A stretch of DNA of 64,000 nucleotides, from the NCBI GenBank assembly GCA_028291545.1, contig JAQGHR010000060.1, positions 41,987 to 105,986 of the forward strand, written 5' to 3'. The translations under genes and the position numbers were made by a program. Position 1 is the stretch's first letter. Every line of letters starts with the position of its first letter. This DNA is from Planctomycetota bacterium. Lineage in GTDB: Bacteria > Planctomycetota > Planctomycetia > Isosphaerales > Isosphaeraceae. Below the pieces are notes generated by a model. That model saw only the letters and a list, made by a program, of their open reading frames with translations, was not told where the DNA came from and made no database searches. Of this stretch, positions 57,201 through 62,126 are shown piece by piece.

Positions 57201-59384
57201 CACGCTGTCGGTATCGCGGCTAACCGCGTAGAGGTAGCCGTCCGGGCCGATCAGCGAATCTTTGGGCGCATTGATCGGCTCGGGGGTGATCGACGCCAGG
57301 AACTGGCCGTCCGAACCGCGATAGTGGAGGATCTCGTTCGAGTTGCCGCTGGAGACGTAAAACGACCCGTCAGACGCGAACGTGAATCCGGTCGGTCCGT
57401 GCAGGGCGCCGCTACCGGCGGCGATGAAGTGGTCGATGAAGACGCCGGTGTGGGCATCGAAGCGGTAGATCTCGTCGGTCTTGAAGCTGCCGACCAGGAT
57501 CTCGTCGCGACCGCCGAGCGGCCCATTGAGCCGGAACGCGATGCCGGTGGGCTGATCCAGACCACCGATCGGTGGGGCGAGGAACGAGCTGATGAACACG
57601 CCGTTCGAGCCGTTGTACCGCAGGATCTCGCTCTTATCGGGGACGGGCGGGACCGCGTTCGGGTTGCCGGGCGTGAAGCTCGTGACCAGGAGGTTGCCGT
57701 CGATCGGGCTAAAAACGAGGCTCGTCGGCTGATTCAGGTCGTTGGTCGGGTTCGAGCCAGGCTGGGCGAACACACCGAGCGGGAGACCGGTGTTCCGGTC
57801 GAAGCGAAGGACCTGATTCGTGTTCGAACTGGCCACATACAGGTTGCGGTCCGGCCCGAAGACCATGCCGCGAGGCCCGCTCAGGCCGCCGTTCCTGAGC
57901 TGGGTGACGAAGATGTCGATGAACGCGCCCGTCTTGCCGTCGTAACGGAAGATCTGGTTGGTCTGGGCGTCCGCCACGTACAACTTGCCGTCCTGACCGA
58001 ACGCGAGCCCCTCCGGCTGCGAGAGCCCGCCGCTCTTCGGCGCGACGAACGAGCCGAGGAAGGCGCCGGTCGACTCGACGATCGTCACCTGGGGGGCGCT
58101 GGTGTAGCCCGACCCACCGTTGGTGACGACGAATCCCGTGATCTTCCCGCCGACGATCGTGGCCGTTGCCGTCGCACCCGAGCCGCCGCCGCCGACAAGG
58201 TAGACCGGGGGGGCACTGAGGTAACCCAGCCCTGGACTGGTCACCGCGATCCCGATGACAACCCCGGCCGCAGTCGATGCCGTGCCGCTCCCGCCGGAGC
58301 CGTTGGCCGCACTGTAGCGCAGCACCGAGGACGTATCTTTGCTCGACACGTACAGGTTGCCGTCGATCGGGCTGATCACCATGTCGCGCGGCGACTTCGG
58401 AGTGACGAGCCTTTGCGTGAACGTGCCGAGGAAGCCTCCGGTCGCTCCATCGAGCCGGATCACCTGGCCGGTCTGGCGGTTGCTCACGTAAAAGTCGCCG
58501 TCCGCCACGTTGAACGTGATGTCGTTCGGCCGGTAGAAGCCCTTGCCCGAGCTGAAGATCGTGTCGAACTGGCCCGAGCCACCGTCGAGCTGCTGGACCT
58601 GGTTCAGATCCTGCACAGCCACATAGGTATTACCGTCGGGTCCAACGACGATCCCGACCGGCGCGCCCGTCGGCATATTGGTCGCGGCGTTACCGACGCC
58701 GGTATCCACGGCCAGGGTCGGCGTGTGAGCCTGGTCACCCTTATCCCCATTGGGGTCGTACCATTGATGAACGATCTTGTTGGCTAGCGTCAGGTTCGGC
58801 GAGGCGCCGTGGAAGTCGTACTTCTCGAGGACCAGAGCACCGCTCTTGAAATCGATCGAGTGCTGGGATTCCAGGATGAAGACGTTGTGCTGGCGGTCGA
58901 ACGCCGCGGTCAAGTCGGTCGTGTCGGTGTACTGGTCGGTCGGGACGATCGGCGGTAGGGGAGGATCCCCCAACCGTGGGTCGGCCAATGGCGTCGGCAG
59001 CGAATACGTGAACTTCGCCGTCACGTCGGCCGTGAACTTCGTCCACGTCGTGCCGCCGTCGATCGTGTAGGCGGCCTCGCCAAGCGAGTTGTATTGCGCC
59101 GGCAGCTCCAGCGGGAAGGCGTCGTTGTGGCGAGTCCAGACGGCCACGGCGCGCAGCGGATCGAGAGGGTCCACCGTGATCGACGGCGAATCGTCGTTGC
59201 TCGCGGGCGTTCCGGAGATGTCGGTCCGGGTCTGGACGATCGGCGGCGGCAAGACCGCCATCAGCGTCCGCGGTTCCAGCGCATCAAGCGCCAATCGACG
59301 CAGCCGCTCGCGGCTCGCCGATGCGACGCGCCTGTTCCTCGATGTCCGGATGGGAGAGATCTTCTTCGCGGACGGCGACGTCAT
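39249..59384 (-). CDS. Giant exported repeat protein (LEPR-XLL, NHL, P-domains, Ig-like, FG-GAP), about 6,711 residues
   Basis: One frame of 20.1 kb has no stop codon. ATG 59384 follows GAGGG and is chosen over 59522, which lies close to an upstream terminator. LEPRTLM (residues 36-42) is the planctomycete LEPR-XLL motif; no classical signal is seen. Blocks in order: sialidase-like N-terminus (46-210), NHL blades (about 210-2710), P-domain (2835-3030), BNR-type region (3090-3320), a bacterial adhesion-like linker, a second P-domain (3670-3800), VPS10/BNR-like propeller (3820-4940), about 13 Ig-like repeats (4955-6320), six FG-GAP-like calcium repeats (6330-6600), and a basic tail. It is probably a surface or matrix adhesin. 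Confidence 0.9.
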   Translation of the reverse strand: MTSPSAKKISPIRTSRNRRVASASRERLRRLALDALEPRTLMAVLPPPIVQTRTDISGTPASNDDSPSITVDPLDPLRAVAVWTRHNDAFPLELPAQYNSLGEAAYTIDGGTTWTKFTADVTAKFTYSLPTPLADPRLGDPPLPPIVPTDQYTDTTDLTAAFDRQHNVFILESQHSIDFKSGALVLEKYDFHGASPNLTLANKIVHQWYDPNGDKGDQAHTPTLAVDTGVGNAATNMPTGAPVGIVVGPDGNTYVAVQDLNQVQQLDGGSGQFDTIFSSGKGFYRPNDITFNVADGDFYVSNRQTGQVIRLDGATGGFLGTFTQRLVTPKSPRDMVISPIDGNLYVSSKDTSSVLRYSAANGSGGSGTASTAAGVVIGIAVTSPGLGYLSAPPVYLVGGGGSGATATATIVGGKITGFVVTNGGSGYTSAPQVTIVESTGAFLGSFVAPKSGGLSQPEGLAFGQDGKLYVADAQTNQIFRYDGKTGAFIDIFVTQLRNGGLSGPRGMVFGPDRNLYVASSNTNQVLRFDRNTGLPLGVFAQPGSNPTNDLNQPTSLVFSPIDGNLLVTSFTPGNPNAVPPVPDKSEILRYNGSNGVFISSFLAPPIGGLDQPTGIAFRLNGPLGGRDEILVGSFKTDEIYRFDAHTGVFIDHFIAAGSGALHGPTGFTFASDGSFYVSSGNSNEILHYRGSDGQFLASITPEPINAPKDSLIGPDGYLYAVSRDTDSVARFDPNSGVFLGNFIASGLGGLNVPSGLVFSPDKAFLFVASSFDSRILKYDAKSGLYLGDFVTSNKVINGGLSDPEGLSFHNGNMYVTSALTEGVIEYNGVTGALIQTTLYSNFYTPEPLKGPEGTVIGPDGNLYVASKDSDEVLEYDGNTGKFLRIFVPSLPTLNGGLNQPRGLTFHNGSLFVSSYATDQVLRYNGTTGAFQGLFTPEPQKTPTAEVWNANQTLLFVASRDNGEVLEYDATGKFLGIFVTADPTLNGGLKQPNGLALDAAGKLYVSSLGTNQILRYNTDGSFDKVFVQGGVHLNGPHTLVFRGSSIYVACVNTDSVERYDATGAYQGDAVSPGLGGLNGPEGIAFDGFGDIYVAGSFTSSVLVYSPSGQFIGPFVTPALGGLGTPTGIAFKNGFLFVADASSSKVLRYDATTGAFAGQFVFHGYAGLDTPSALVFGPTDGNLYVLSQGTNQVIEYSGTNGRFIPSTISGAEFTAPTLAAPDGLSFNPADGNLYVVGHDAGRVVGPPVIPGGRIFRYDGTTGAFLGYSDPTPLRAPEEAKIGPDGNLYVASATKNQILEYNGITGNFMRVFVVQGDGGLDGPKGFAWDNKGASLYVASKNTDQILKYSGTTGAFQGVFIDVGPNSPLSPDEVIFDGSSFLISDASGNQVLRFDVLGNPQPGAGLANAVFIPSTAGLVQPSGLAIDFPNSVLYVASFLNDSIYSFNRLTGVAIATFVNNGNAKGMTQPIRIAVDAIRPLTGNPPALTPVLDVVSRNQNAVYRYSLTATGAAGTYVHTYVAPGLGGLNGAFGIALDSATNTILVASEFSDQVISYNRPVDGNGNDLPATSGVRFTPEPLRDPEDLIFSPYTGRMLVSSWGSDEIMSYTAETSTYNGVFIGPGGGLDNPQGLAFGINGDNTVYVSSEGNNSVYRYSGITGALIGQFVRPGSGGLKTPQGLTFGPKGLYVASRDTDLVLLYDTSTGAFLKEFTPEPLVRPTGLAFDPASGNLLVTSKDSDRVLLYDSSGGFLSRFTSHDPKHPQDAVIGPDGNLYVASRETNEILRYNGTDGTFKDVFIPTGLGGITKPTGLAFGKDGNLYVASSGSNEIIRFVGTTGAFINVFASGATSPLVAPQGVAVDAAGTVYVTSGSSVFKYRAGSGAFLGSFLTGAILPSQAEGIVFADTNFDGTPELYVSSFLTNQVLQYNATTGVFIKVYADTGTSASNNLNKPTNIAFDSDGTLYVSSSGNNEVIRYQAGTGSFLDVFVTTGRGGLSTPEGIAFLRTFSTITDNPLTLSATTLHVAAGTGSLFKAGDQVQIDSEFMGVTAVVGDALTVTRGANGSTVAQHVLNSTIFSVKSAKLLVASADTGQVLSYNINSGAYTGPFTPGPLIAPTRVTFGPGGVFVSSSGTDTVLQYQYGDTATHKSGDLLNDYLAAHSGDLNDPDGLVFLADGTLLVSSAGSDDILRFNPPASLTPGAPLTGLLRDSFNPARPVSPSYETFNKADGLLYVASQATNTILRYDPVSGKLLGTFIAPDSGGLLLPEGIVFGPDGNLYVASADPVLDAQGNRIPGLRGAFDKILRYDGKTGQFLDIFVAATTGLLRQAMGITFGPEGDLYVANYTNDKVLRFSGSAGAYLSDYVAGRSGGLRGPTGIVFDAQGYLYVGSTFGSLATTPVPDAPDSILRYQPLTGKFDKIFVTAGQNGLDGPTALAFDSNGDLYVTSDALLQSFITPQVSSNSSQDNRVLKFKGGTGATLGAFVARGAGELQGPSGLAFDGSGNLIVVSRDNNLLLKFDTTGTFLGRLDSTPDLYGVTFGADVNGDGIRDLYATTKDGDSVQIYDGNTGEYVRTFVVARDAGLSAPTDLIFSPDGKTLYVTSSATNQVLAYEGITGKFLRVAASGLNAPEGLALRNGSLYVANSGANNVLVFNPVTGALTQTIPAGTSGLSQPKAIAFDPVGNLLVTSFGSKNVLRFSLAGAFLGVYNHSAALGFTDPDPSKNVTQNDPFSNNVYIAWATNEFGDQHAFAAENNNAIVLTGSSDGGNSFSPPEVVNDSKFSSTTELDATPRITVSQGRPAKTLSPTDPGVPAGQVTVVWDDFGTNGFIRGAKVDISDSLNVDRLQAGSTYSTSIKYDVADTHSAIPASVNGPVTTDFTLPVNLSDPRFTTISHMDVRLSMLYPDLTLVQVDLIAPDGTRVPLIRGGPTGRGLGLQPNDPTKNSPFTIDTIFDAEAPRAISNALYAAPYVGRFRPDIPFVNIDGKSKAGPGLSALYGMDRTTANGTWTLQVTDFSGNANAKLTTQRLIDWGLDFTSNMTNGKDVVVVPADNLVARLERYKVTGIPQASPYPISNLSNPPATIPIEYTGVDGGGISAAPSLASDNTLGGFSPHQGRIYMTYVDRYIDPAQFAGDLVADNTNIYLRYSDDGGATWSLPNKVNDDNALTDGFSEAYSDPTVTFGRPKFQPAIAVDAYSGTVALSYYDARNDPQRARVATYVATSIDGGLTFAPQTFMNTPQSVTDGITGQTVILGPIPDNASKIIPGQPWLGNGSTNNLGFGQSQGLAFVNGRLYPAWSSNENAGPTGLDVLDIRVAAATVASGPRVISSTMGSVQPQTVHKVDGTPVPFNSTVASGVPGVADGTPLADGFVITFDRVVDPATLNPIIAPPQPIVQVTYRDVNTSGFAPGVSVAVNPVITPLMEGNTPQGPTKFLVRFAPRGGTGTYSYQVGPNIRDLIRSVTATGVVITGNLMDQNGDAVGGQDPRTTPFTGNAPGDVYAVPTPAPTTTTTFSGGVFAPPFDRTTQPLLIPGPHVSSTYIPNPGVVKTLDNLVTDQKVSQIAIVFDRDMDATTVLGTSVLRVVGPAGVIPGPFTVTTLASEGTHHRTFLIGFPVQQLSGTYTVTLASTVKSSIGEALDTNQNAGLDTLRGDPSGGTVVVTYKSNDSKAPIIGGPTAGRVTVSKINVPDNFVVQGLTLTINVTFPFDPELDAALIAPDGTRVQLFSGVGSTGLQADFSNTTFDDSANTPIQNGGPPFFGTFNPRFPLSVFKNHTSGGNWTLEVTDNGSGRTGTINNWTINLVRPIPATGLGDPVADQVTASFRIFTQDPTNLLASNTWTAVGPAGIGAKGPGQNAEISGRIGAIAVDPSDSSGNTVYVGAASGGIWKTTNFLTTAKTGPTYVPLTDFGPTFGLNIGGIAVFSRNNDPNQSIVFAATGDPDALGIEPNIDALGAPQSVAPSRGDSASMTSRGIGFLRSMDGGATWVLLDSTTNFDVAGNPLPVNSPLRDHIFVSTAGFKITVDPKPTPSGDVIVYAAISDVDANGLPISGAGRAGGIWRSVDSGKNWTKMKAGQATDVILDLASGTGAPDGNLQILYAAFRGDGVYRSPNRGQEFDLMAGTAGNPLIQSFDSNPTQPVPVMGATSNYYRGQATPNSSVANRAIKGRIVLARPSVTGNPLQDVLYQGWLYAAVVSADTQVTPDNQLVAGGHLEGVYLTKDFGQNWTRVKLPSNFASVPIPSNDDRLGEFSPLGESTPAGVPVPHPLDLNNFGTGNFNISLAVDPNNPNVLYLGGSSQFNAVGLMRIDTTGIADPHAFYLSNTDVEGKLPNPNNYLKNGERAVWNGWPLTPLPAEIHGPIVQSNPGGAYIPGPNAPFNPAYTPYLNLIANPRNPFLTASTIPVTNTYIFTNFGDKVKWIPFDQALKPDTFATNPSDPWATPTNGVHRIITMVDPVTHKTRLIFGDDNGIFTAIDDGTGTLIGSLGSVTSLATDKGDVSLATGSRNGNLQTTQFFYGAAEPSNLAAQVSLLKGMFYGSTDANGSPYANANVITTGQTGYGDITWARPYIERSSGAGVGVVQTNNSFPGFGSFYRYILPSDLDNTAAHTVNPPASVVTDFLQRDLTSRTFNLLQNTAGQFDPLPPSPIADVPDAQWPFNKGYNFAINPLSGEQLLISSEQGRVFSTENQGKFWNVIGNPGALDGTNAQALTYGAPDVVGPNLGNLDSFVYAGTVGGKIFVTFNGGGGNGNAWTPLSNGLDGSAIQKIVTNPTRTSHEAYAVTQKGVYHMVDSKATNPTWVNITGNLFSLTSMLFNDATQVQARLKNLTSLQADWRYIIPNDPSNPTGPSHPMLYVGGEGGVFRSIDNGAKWTFFPSADPTGVDLTPKPPGDGGGLPNAVITDLNLVLGNIDPTNGRPDISTGPNTLYATTFGRGAFTIRLAPIVFATTIGLDAKFPAPNGSDTGISPDPKNHPITNLTQPFISGLSEQSAFGSVVTISLFDLTDTSKPPVFIGSGQTDAAGRFSIQVNAGIYKANGTTDGLKTIGVQATDQSGTTGNLSNFTFTLDTTPPLMTNKPDLQAISDSGSSNTDDYTNVTNPTFDISGVETGALVLLFRDGGAKAVGTRLGNGPITDTGPLTNGNHSYVAVQEDIAGNFSVPSDTLIITVDTLVPLAPLAPDLQAVSDTGLSTSDEITKDTKPFFDVVATEATATVRLLRKLATAPASAFVIVGSRLGSGAIQDLTLPASPASDGVYAYASQQVDLAGNVGPVGAELPVTIDTSGEGPPTVPDLEAASDTGTSSTDNVTANTQPFFVVTATESPSLIQLLRKLASAPAGSYAIVSSVLASPGTTVRLQDLTLAAPSASDGVYSYAAQQMDVAGNVGARSNSLTVTIDTTGPASTVSLVLDAKSDSGPLAGPPYNGDDYTNSKAPFFDVVTSEANQKVQLFRKVKGAPDSSYVPVGTPVTIAAAGVGLLQDPIAPANGEFIYSAQQTDLSGNLGVLGAVTVDVIFDNIAPAAPVAADLQASSDTGTSSTDNITGSKTPGFDVIATESTALVQLLRKLQSDPITSYKVVGSVIGSGSVTDSQLPAPTPDGVYTYATRQVDLAGNVGAIGGTLDVTIDTTAPQTPTLSLDPRDDRGLLGDGTTSVTRPRLIGTTEANASLILFDLSNPSQPLAFGRAAADGTFSLTPGISLADGVYNLQVSATDIAANTSTSRTLVLTIDTTAPGTALAPVLDQLSDSGAFNNDSITNATSPFIDVVATESGATVQLYRKKLGDPDTSYVFIGQSNGTGKVLDPSVTVPSDVANIVYVYTTKQIDASDNAGSFGPTLPVTFDTKKPIAPPAPQLNSLSDTGIKGDGITNVKIDRIFDLFASETTATVQLFRKVFTSPDSTYTPVGTVLGSGQVIDRTSLPDGKYAYLASQTDLAGNVGLVSPPVSVVLDTQAPAFPTLNLVSADDSGIKGDFITNVKRPHFSGVTDPGSTVDLVTPSGVIASATADLSGNYTLQPSVDLLDGAYSLQARASDAAGNSSLSFTTISLVIDTIPPAVPTFSLLPADDSGLQGDGVTNVRRPKLVGATDAKTTVALLDGLGVVKASTISDASGNFVLQPPLDLADGKYTFQARATDAAGNPALSSSLPLTISTAAPSRPTIALLAADDSGVKGDSVTNLRRPRFVGKAGPNVTVNLLDVGGTLYATTTSDASGSYTALPTRDLAEGLTALAVQARDSAGNIAYSDVVGITIDTTPPPAPAVTILAADDSAIKGDFVTNVRYPRLVGKSDPNGVVALYDSSNKLLSAVLVAADGSFTLQSIYKLPLGPNVLRVTASDAAGNQGSPGAVPTLNIVATPGDYDGDGKTDNAVFDPLTSTFFIQYSAGGSTVFSFGVPNGRGLPVSGDYDGDGKTDVAVYDPTAAKFYITYSAGGSSTIQFGIVGHNNQAVPGDYDGDGRADLAVYDPVDAKFYIFYSASGILAQPGFASPNHGNVGIPGDYNGDGRADLAVFDPTTATFLIVYTDGSGSKALQFGRPGGGDLPIPADFDGDGKTDISVFDPGPAVFYELFSSGANGGSKVFQYGVPNKQGVPVYGDYDGDGKTDTTVFDPAEAKFYATYTAGGSKIFQFGRAGRKDLPIPSTVPATSAVTTASLVTDAPVDFTPVQPAIAPTAPLVRGNLGQTVLGFAFGHPDQKVNVRNPVNRVRKNVVNASRHAVKIRSAKPTAHDLALENLWENGHGG
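39590..40400 (-). repeat. Six FG-GAP/VCBS-like calcium-binding repeats within the giant gene
   Basis: Units of about 45 residues start with GDYDGDGKTD or close variants (DxDGDGxxD, with one GDYNGDGRAD) followed by AVFDP or AVYDP. The DNA repeats CCGTCGCCATCGTA or close forms at each unit. Such aspartate loops bind calcium in integrin-type blades. Confidence 0.85.
40430..44520 (-). repeat. About 13 Ig-like (Big-type) repeats within the giant gene
   Basis: Units of about 100-110 residues share DLQAVSDTG or ADDSG near the start, a PxFDVVATE strand, RLLRK or LFRK, and an AGNVG turn before IDTT. They alternate between a long form with SDTG and a shorter ADDSG form at the C-terminal end of the array. 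They probably form a rod-like stalk. Confidence 0.8.
51250..58760 (-). repeat. Long NHL-type blade array within the giant gene
   Basis: Units of about 45-50 residues follow the pattern GPDGNLYVAS, NEILRY, TGAF and VF (or FV) before GGLxxPxGLAF. About 50 are stacked over some 2,500 residues, enough for several beta-propellers. Two unrelated modules interrupt the array, near 58,040-58,300 and 53,170-53,370. Confidence 0.8.
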
Positions 59385-59952
59385 GGGAACCCTCGCGGTC
59401 GAATCATATGGATCTGACTCAGACCTTCGACATCGAAAGTCATACGGATAAGGACGTACGAGATTAATCAATCGAAAGCGCAAAAGGGAAGAACCGAATC
59501 CGGAAAACGTGAAAAAAAACACCCGCCTGTGGGATCAGGCATGCGGGCATGCAATCGCGGCGTGCATTCGGCCAATTCGGCGGGTTCAAAATCCGTGCAT
59601 CCGAGTCCGAGGTGAACCCAAAGCTACGTTTGCCCGGTGCTTGCCGTCAAGATCCCACCGTTGCATGTGCCGACTCCCGTCGCGTCAAGCCCGGTTCCTC
59701 TCGTAGGGGAACGGAAGGCGTGTCGCAATCACTCGGAGGCCGTTGTGACGAACTATATCACAAACTTTCCGGCACTTTGCGGATTGACGGGAATGGGCGA
59801 TTCGGGGGCTTGATGCACCCCACCGAGGCCGGCCTCGACGACGGGTCTCGATCCCGCTTGACCGACGCGGCTGGACGTGGTACGAAACGCCGCGATCGGC
59901 TTCCTGGCCGGTCTGGACGGACGGTTCACTGCCGACCAGGGAAGGGCGGAAA
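59385..59952. other. Divergent region between giant gene and glycan cluster
   Basis: There is no convincing gene here. The region holds a leftward intrinsic terminator (59512-59546), a stable inverted repeat GGGTTCA/TGAACCC (59583-59589, 59614-59620) with a 24-base loop, and a dyad TTGTGA-N9-TCACAA (59743-59763). A leftward leader RNA or a small RNA could be encoded between the dyad and the terminator. Confidence 0.5.
59512..59546 (-). terminator. Intrinsic terminator upstream of the giant gene
   Basis: On the minus strand GCCTG-ATCCCA-CAGGC, extended by CCC/GGG across a bulge, is followed by TGTTTTTTTT. It points toward the giant gene and ends about 130 bases before its start codon, and no protein gene lies upstream on this strand. 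Confidence 0.7.
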
Positions 59953-61014
59953 GTGATCGCCAACAGCCTCTTGAACGGACCGGGGCACGCCACGGCCCGA
60001 CGACCTGATCCGCCGCACGGGGGCGTGCCGACTCCGCATTCGGACCGGGCCCTGATGGCGCTGGTGCCACCGGAGTCATCCGTCCTGTGGTTCGGTCCGC
60101 TCGACCCGATCCTGTCTCGCGAGCTCGAGTCCCGCTCCTGCCGGCTCTTCGCGATACCGATCGACGCGACCGATTCTACCGTGACAATCGCCCCGCATCT
60201 GGCCGATCTCGACCGCCTTGACCTCGGTCGCGCCCGGTTCGATGTCGCCGTCGTTCCCGACATCCTCGGCCGTGTTCGCGAACCCGAGGCGATGCTCGAC
60301 GCGCTCAAGATCGCACTCCGAACGGGCGGTCGACTGATCGCGACCGTGCCCAACGCGGCACATCCCGCAGTCCGCCGGGCCCTTGAAATGAGCCTCGATC
60401 CCTATCGGGGAGGCAGCCCGCTAGACACCGGACAAACCCGCCTCTTCACACGTGACTCGTTCTGCCTCGCGATCGAGGAGGCGGGATTTGCCCTCGGCCG
60501 GCTCGACTCAGTGGATGACGACGAGGGCGCCGGTCCCGCCGCCTGGTTGGCCGTGGCGTATCCCCTGCCGATCGCCGGCCTGGACGTGCTCCAGGCCCAG
60601 TTTCGAGAACTGGCACGAGCCCGCGACGAGTCCGACCGCGACGCCCGCCAGCTTCGCGAGCTTCTGGCCCAGACCCGAGACGCCCTGGATTCCGCGCATC
60701 GTCGCGCCGAAGACCTCGCCGCCCAGGATCGGGCGTCCCACGCCGCGATGATCGACGCTCACGACGCCCTCCTGCTCCGCGACCAGGAGTTTCGCGCCAC
60801 CGCAGGCGAACTCCTCACGCGGCTTGAGGAACTTGAGCCATTGCGCCGCGAGCGGGACGCCGCGCACCGCCACGCCCTGGCGGCGGAGTCGCGTTGCCGG
60901 GCTCTGGAATTACGGATTGAGCACGTTGTGATGGAATTTCCGCGCAGGCTGGCTCGCCCTATCAAACGGTTCCTCCACGGCCGAGGCTCGCGATCTCCGT
61001 CGTCGCTTTCCTGA
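59953..61014 (+). CDS. Methyltransferase-like protein with C-terminal coiled coil
   Basis: The 353-residue product has the second half of a class I methyltransferase clearly (FDVAVVPDILGRVREPEAML, then LIATVPNAAHPAV and FTRDSFCLAIEEAGF), as in sugar or lipid methyltransferases of glycan loci. The SAM-binding glycine motif is degenerate: VLWFGPLDP stands where VLDxGxGxG is expected. Residues about 215-315 are a charged coiled coil rich in Ala, Arg and Glu. GTG 59953 follows AAGGGCGG. It heads the rightward glycan cluster; whether it still methylates is doubtful. Confidence 0.7.
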   Translation: MIANSLLNGPGHATARRPDPPHGGVPTPHSDRALMALVPPESSVLWFGPLDPILSRELESRSCRLFAIPIDATDSTVTIAPHLADLDRLDLGRARFDVAVVPDILGRVREPEAMLDALKIALRTGGRLIATVPNAAHPAVRRALEMSLDPYRGGSPLDTGQTRLFTRDSFCLAIEEAGFALGRLDSVDDDEGAGPAAWLAVAYPLPIAGLDVLQAQFRELARARDESDRDARQLRELLAQTRDALDSAHRRAEDLAAQDRASHAAMIDAHDALLLRDQEFRATAGELLTRLEELEPLRRERDAAHRHALAAESRCRALELRIEHVVMEFPRRLARPIKRFLHGRGSRSPSSLS

Positions 61015-61075
61015 CGTTGAGAAACGAAGCCCGGCTCTCGGTACCTCCCTGCTGGCGCGACGGAGACTCGTTGTC

Positions 61076-62029
61076 ATGCCCGTATGCTCGGTGATCATCC
61101 CCGTCTACGGCCTCGCCGAGGTCACCCGGCAATGCCTCGACACTCTGCTCGACGCACCGCCGGGGACGTGCGATTGGGAGATCATCGTCGTGGACGATGC
61201 CTCCCGTGATGCCACCCCTGCGGTACTGCGACGCTATGGCGAGGCCGTCCGGGTCGTGACTCACCCGGAGAATCTCGGCTTTTCGCACGCCTGCAACGAT
61301 GGCGCGGCGGTCGCCGCGGGTCGATATCTCGTCTTCCTGAACAACGACACGCTCCCCCTGCCCGGCTGGCTCGACGCCCTGGTCGCCCACGCCGAGGCGC
61401 ACACCGAGGCGGCCGTCGTCGGCAGCAAGCTCCTCTATCCCAACGGCACGATCCAGCACGCCGGGATGGCGATCGACGCCGATCTCGAACCGCAGCACCT
61501 CTACCTGGGCTTCCCCGCCGATCATCCCGCCGTGAACAAGGCCCGCAAGGTCCCGATGGTCACTGGCGCCTGCCTGCTGATCGCCCGCGCGACGTTCGAA
61601 GCGGCCAATGGCTTCGACACCCGGTTCGTGAACGGCTACGAGGATGTGGATCTCTGCCTGCGCATCGGCCAGCACGGACGCGAGGTCCACTACTGCCCGG
61701 CGAGCGTCCTGGTCCATCTCGAATCGGTCTCTGAGGGTCGCACGGCGCGCGACGCTCCGAATCATGCGCTCTATTCCAGCCGATGGAAGCCCACGCTCTC
61801 TCCCAGCGACATGCTCTTTTACATGGAAGATGGCCTGATCCGACTCGACTATCGCGGCACCACGCCGATGACGGTCCGGCTCTCGCCCGAACTCGGAGTG
61901 CTGGACGACTCGGCCCGTCGCCCGACGGCCGATCGTCTCCTGGCCGCCCGTTCGCGCCAGGTCTTCGAGCTATTGAAAGAGAACATCAAGCTGCGAATCC
62001 GGATGGGGTCGGAATCCCGTTCCGCATGA
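61076..62029 (+). CDS. Family 2 glycosyltransferase
   Basis: The 317-residue enzyme has the GT2 order: [28 protein letters not shown] for the nucleotide, [21 protein letters not shown]-type metal site ([12 protein letters not shown]), and a [11 protein letters not shown] acceptor/base motif. It is closest in style to rhamnosyltransferase-type GT2 proteins with GAxxL and GFDxRF. It likely adds sugar to a cell-surface glycan. It sits between the methyltransferase-like gene and the dTDP-sugar genes, consistent with use of a dTDP-deoxysugar. Confidence 0.85.
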   Translation: MPVCSVIIPVYGLAEVTRQCLDTLLDAPPGTCDWEIIVVDDASRDATPAVLRRYGEAVRVVTHPENLGFSHACNDGAAVAAGRYLVFLNNDTLPLPGWLDALVAHAEAHTEAAVVGSKLLYPNGTIQHAGMAIDADLEPQHLYLGFPADHPAVNKARKVPMVTGACLLIARATFEAANGFDTRFVNGYEDVDLCLRIGQHGREVHYCPASVLVHLESVSEGRTARDAPNHALYSSRWKPTLSPSDMLFYMEDGLIRLDYRGTTPMTVRLSPELGVLDDSARRPTADRLLAARSRQVFELLKENIKLRIRMGSESRSA

Positions 62030-62126
62030 GCCGGGGCTGACGTCGAGCTCGCCGCATGGTGAGCGAAGCTCTCGATCGTCGGCCCATCCCGCATTCCCCC
62101 TGCCCCCTTCTCCGAGGAACCGAGCC

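Noticed and set aside
39590..58760. Regular repeats that could be taken for a CRISPR array
   Set aside because: The repeats are in frame, diverged and encode protein repeats; no short identical repeats with unique spacers are seen.
59580..59600. tRNA-like T-arm (GGGTTCAAAATCC) in the divergent region
   Set aside because: No matching acceptor, D-arm or anticodon arm is found upstream, and the bases are explained by the GGGTTCA/TGAACCC inverted repeat.
59600..59660. Weak likeness to a cyclic-di-GMP-I riboswitch (GCACCGGGCAAAC on the minus strand)
   Set aside because: Only the first conserved block matches; the GAAA loop and the second block GGGACGCAAAGCC are not present. A covariance search with the family model would settle it.
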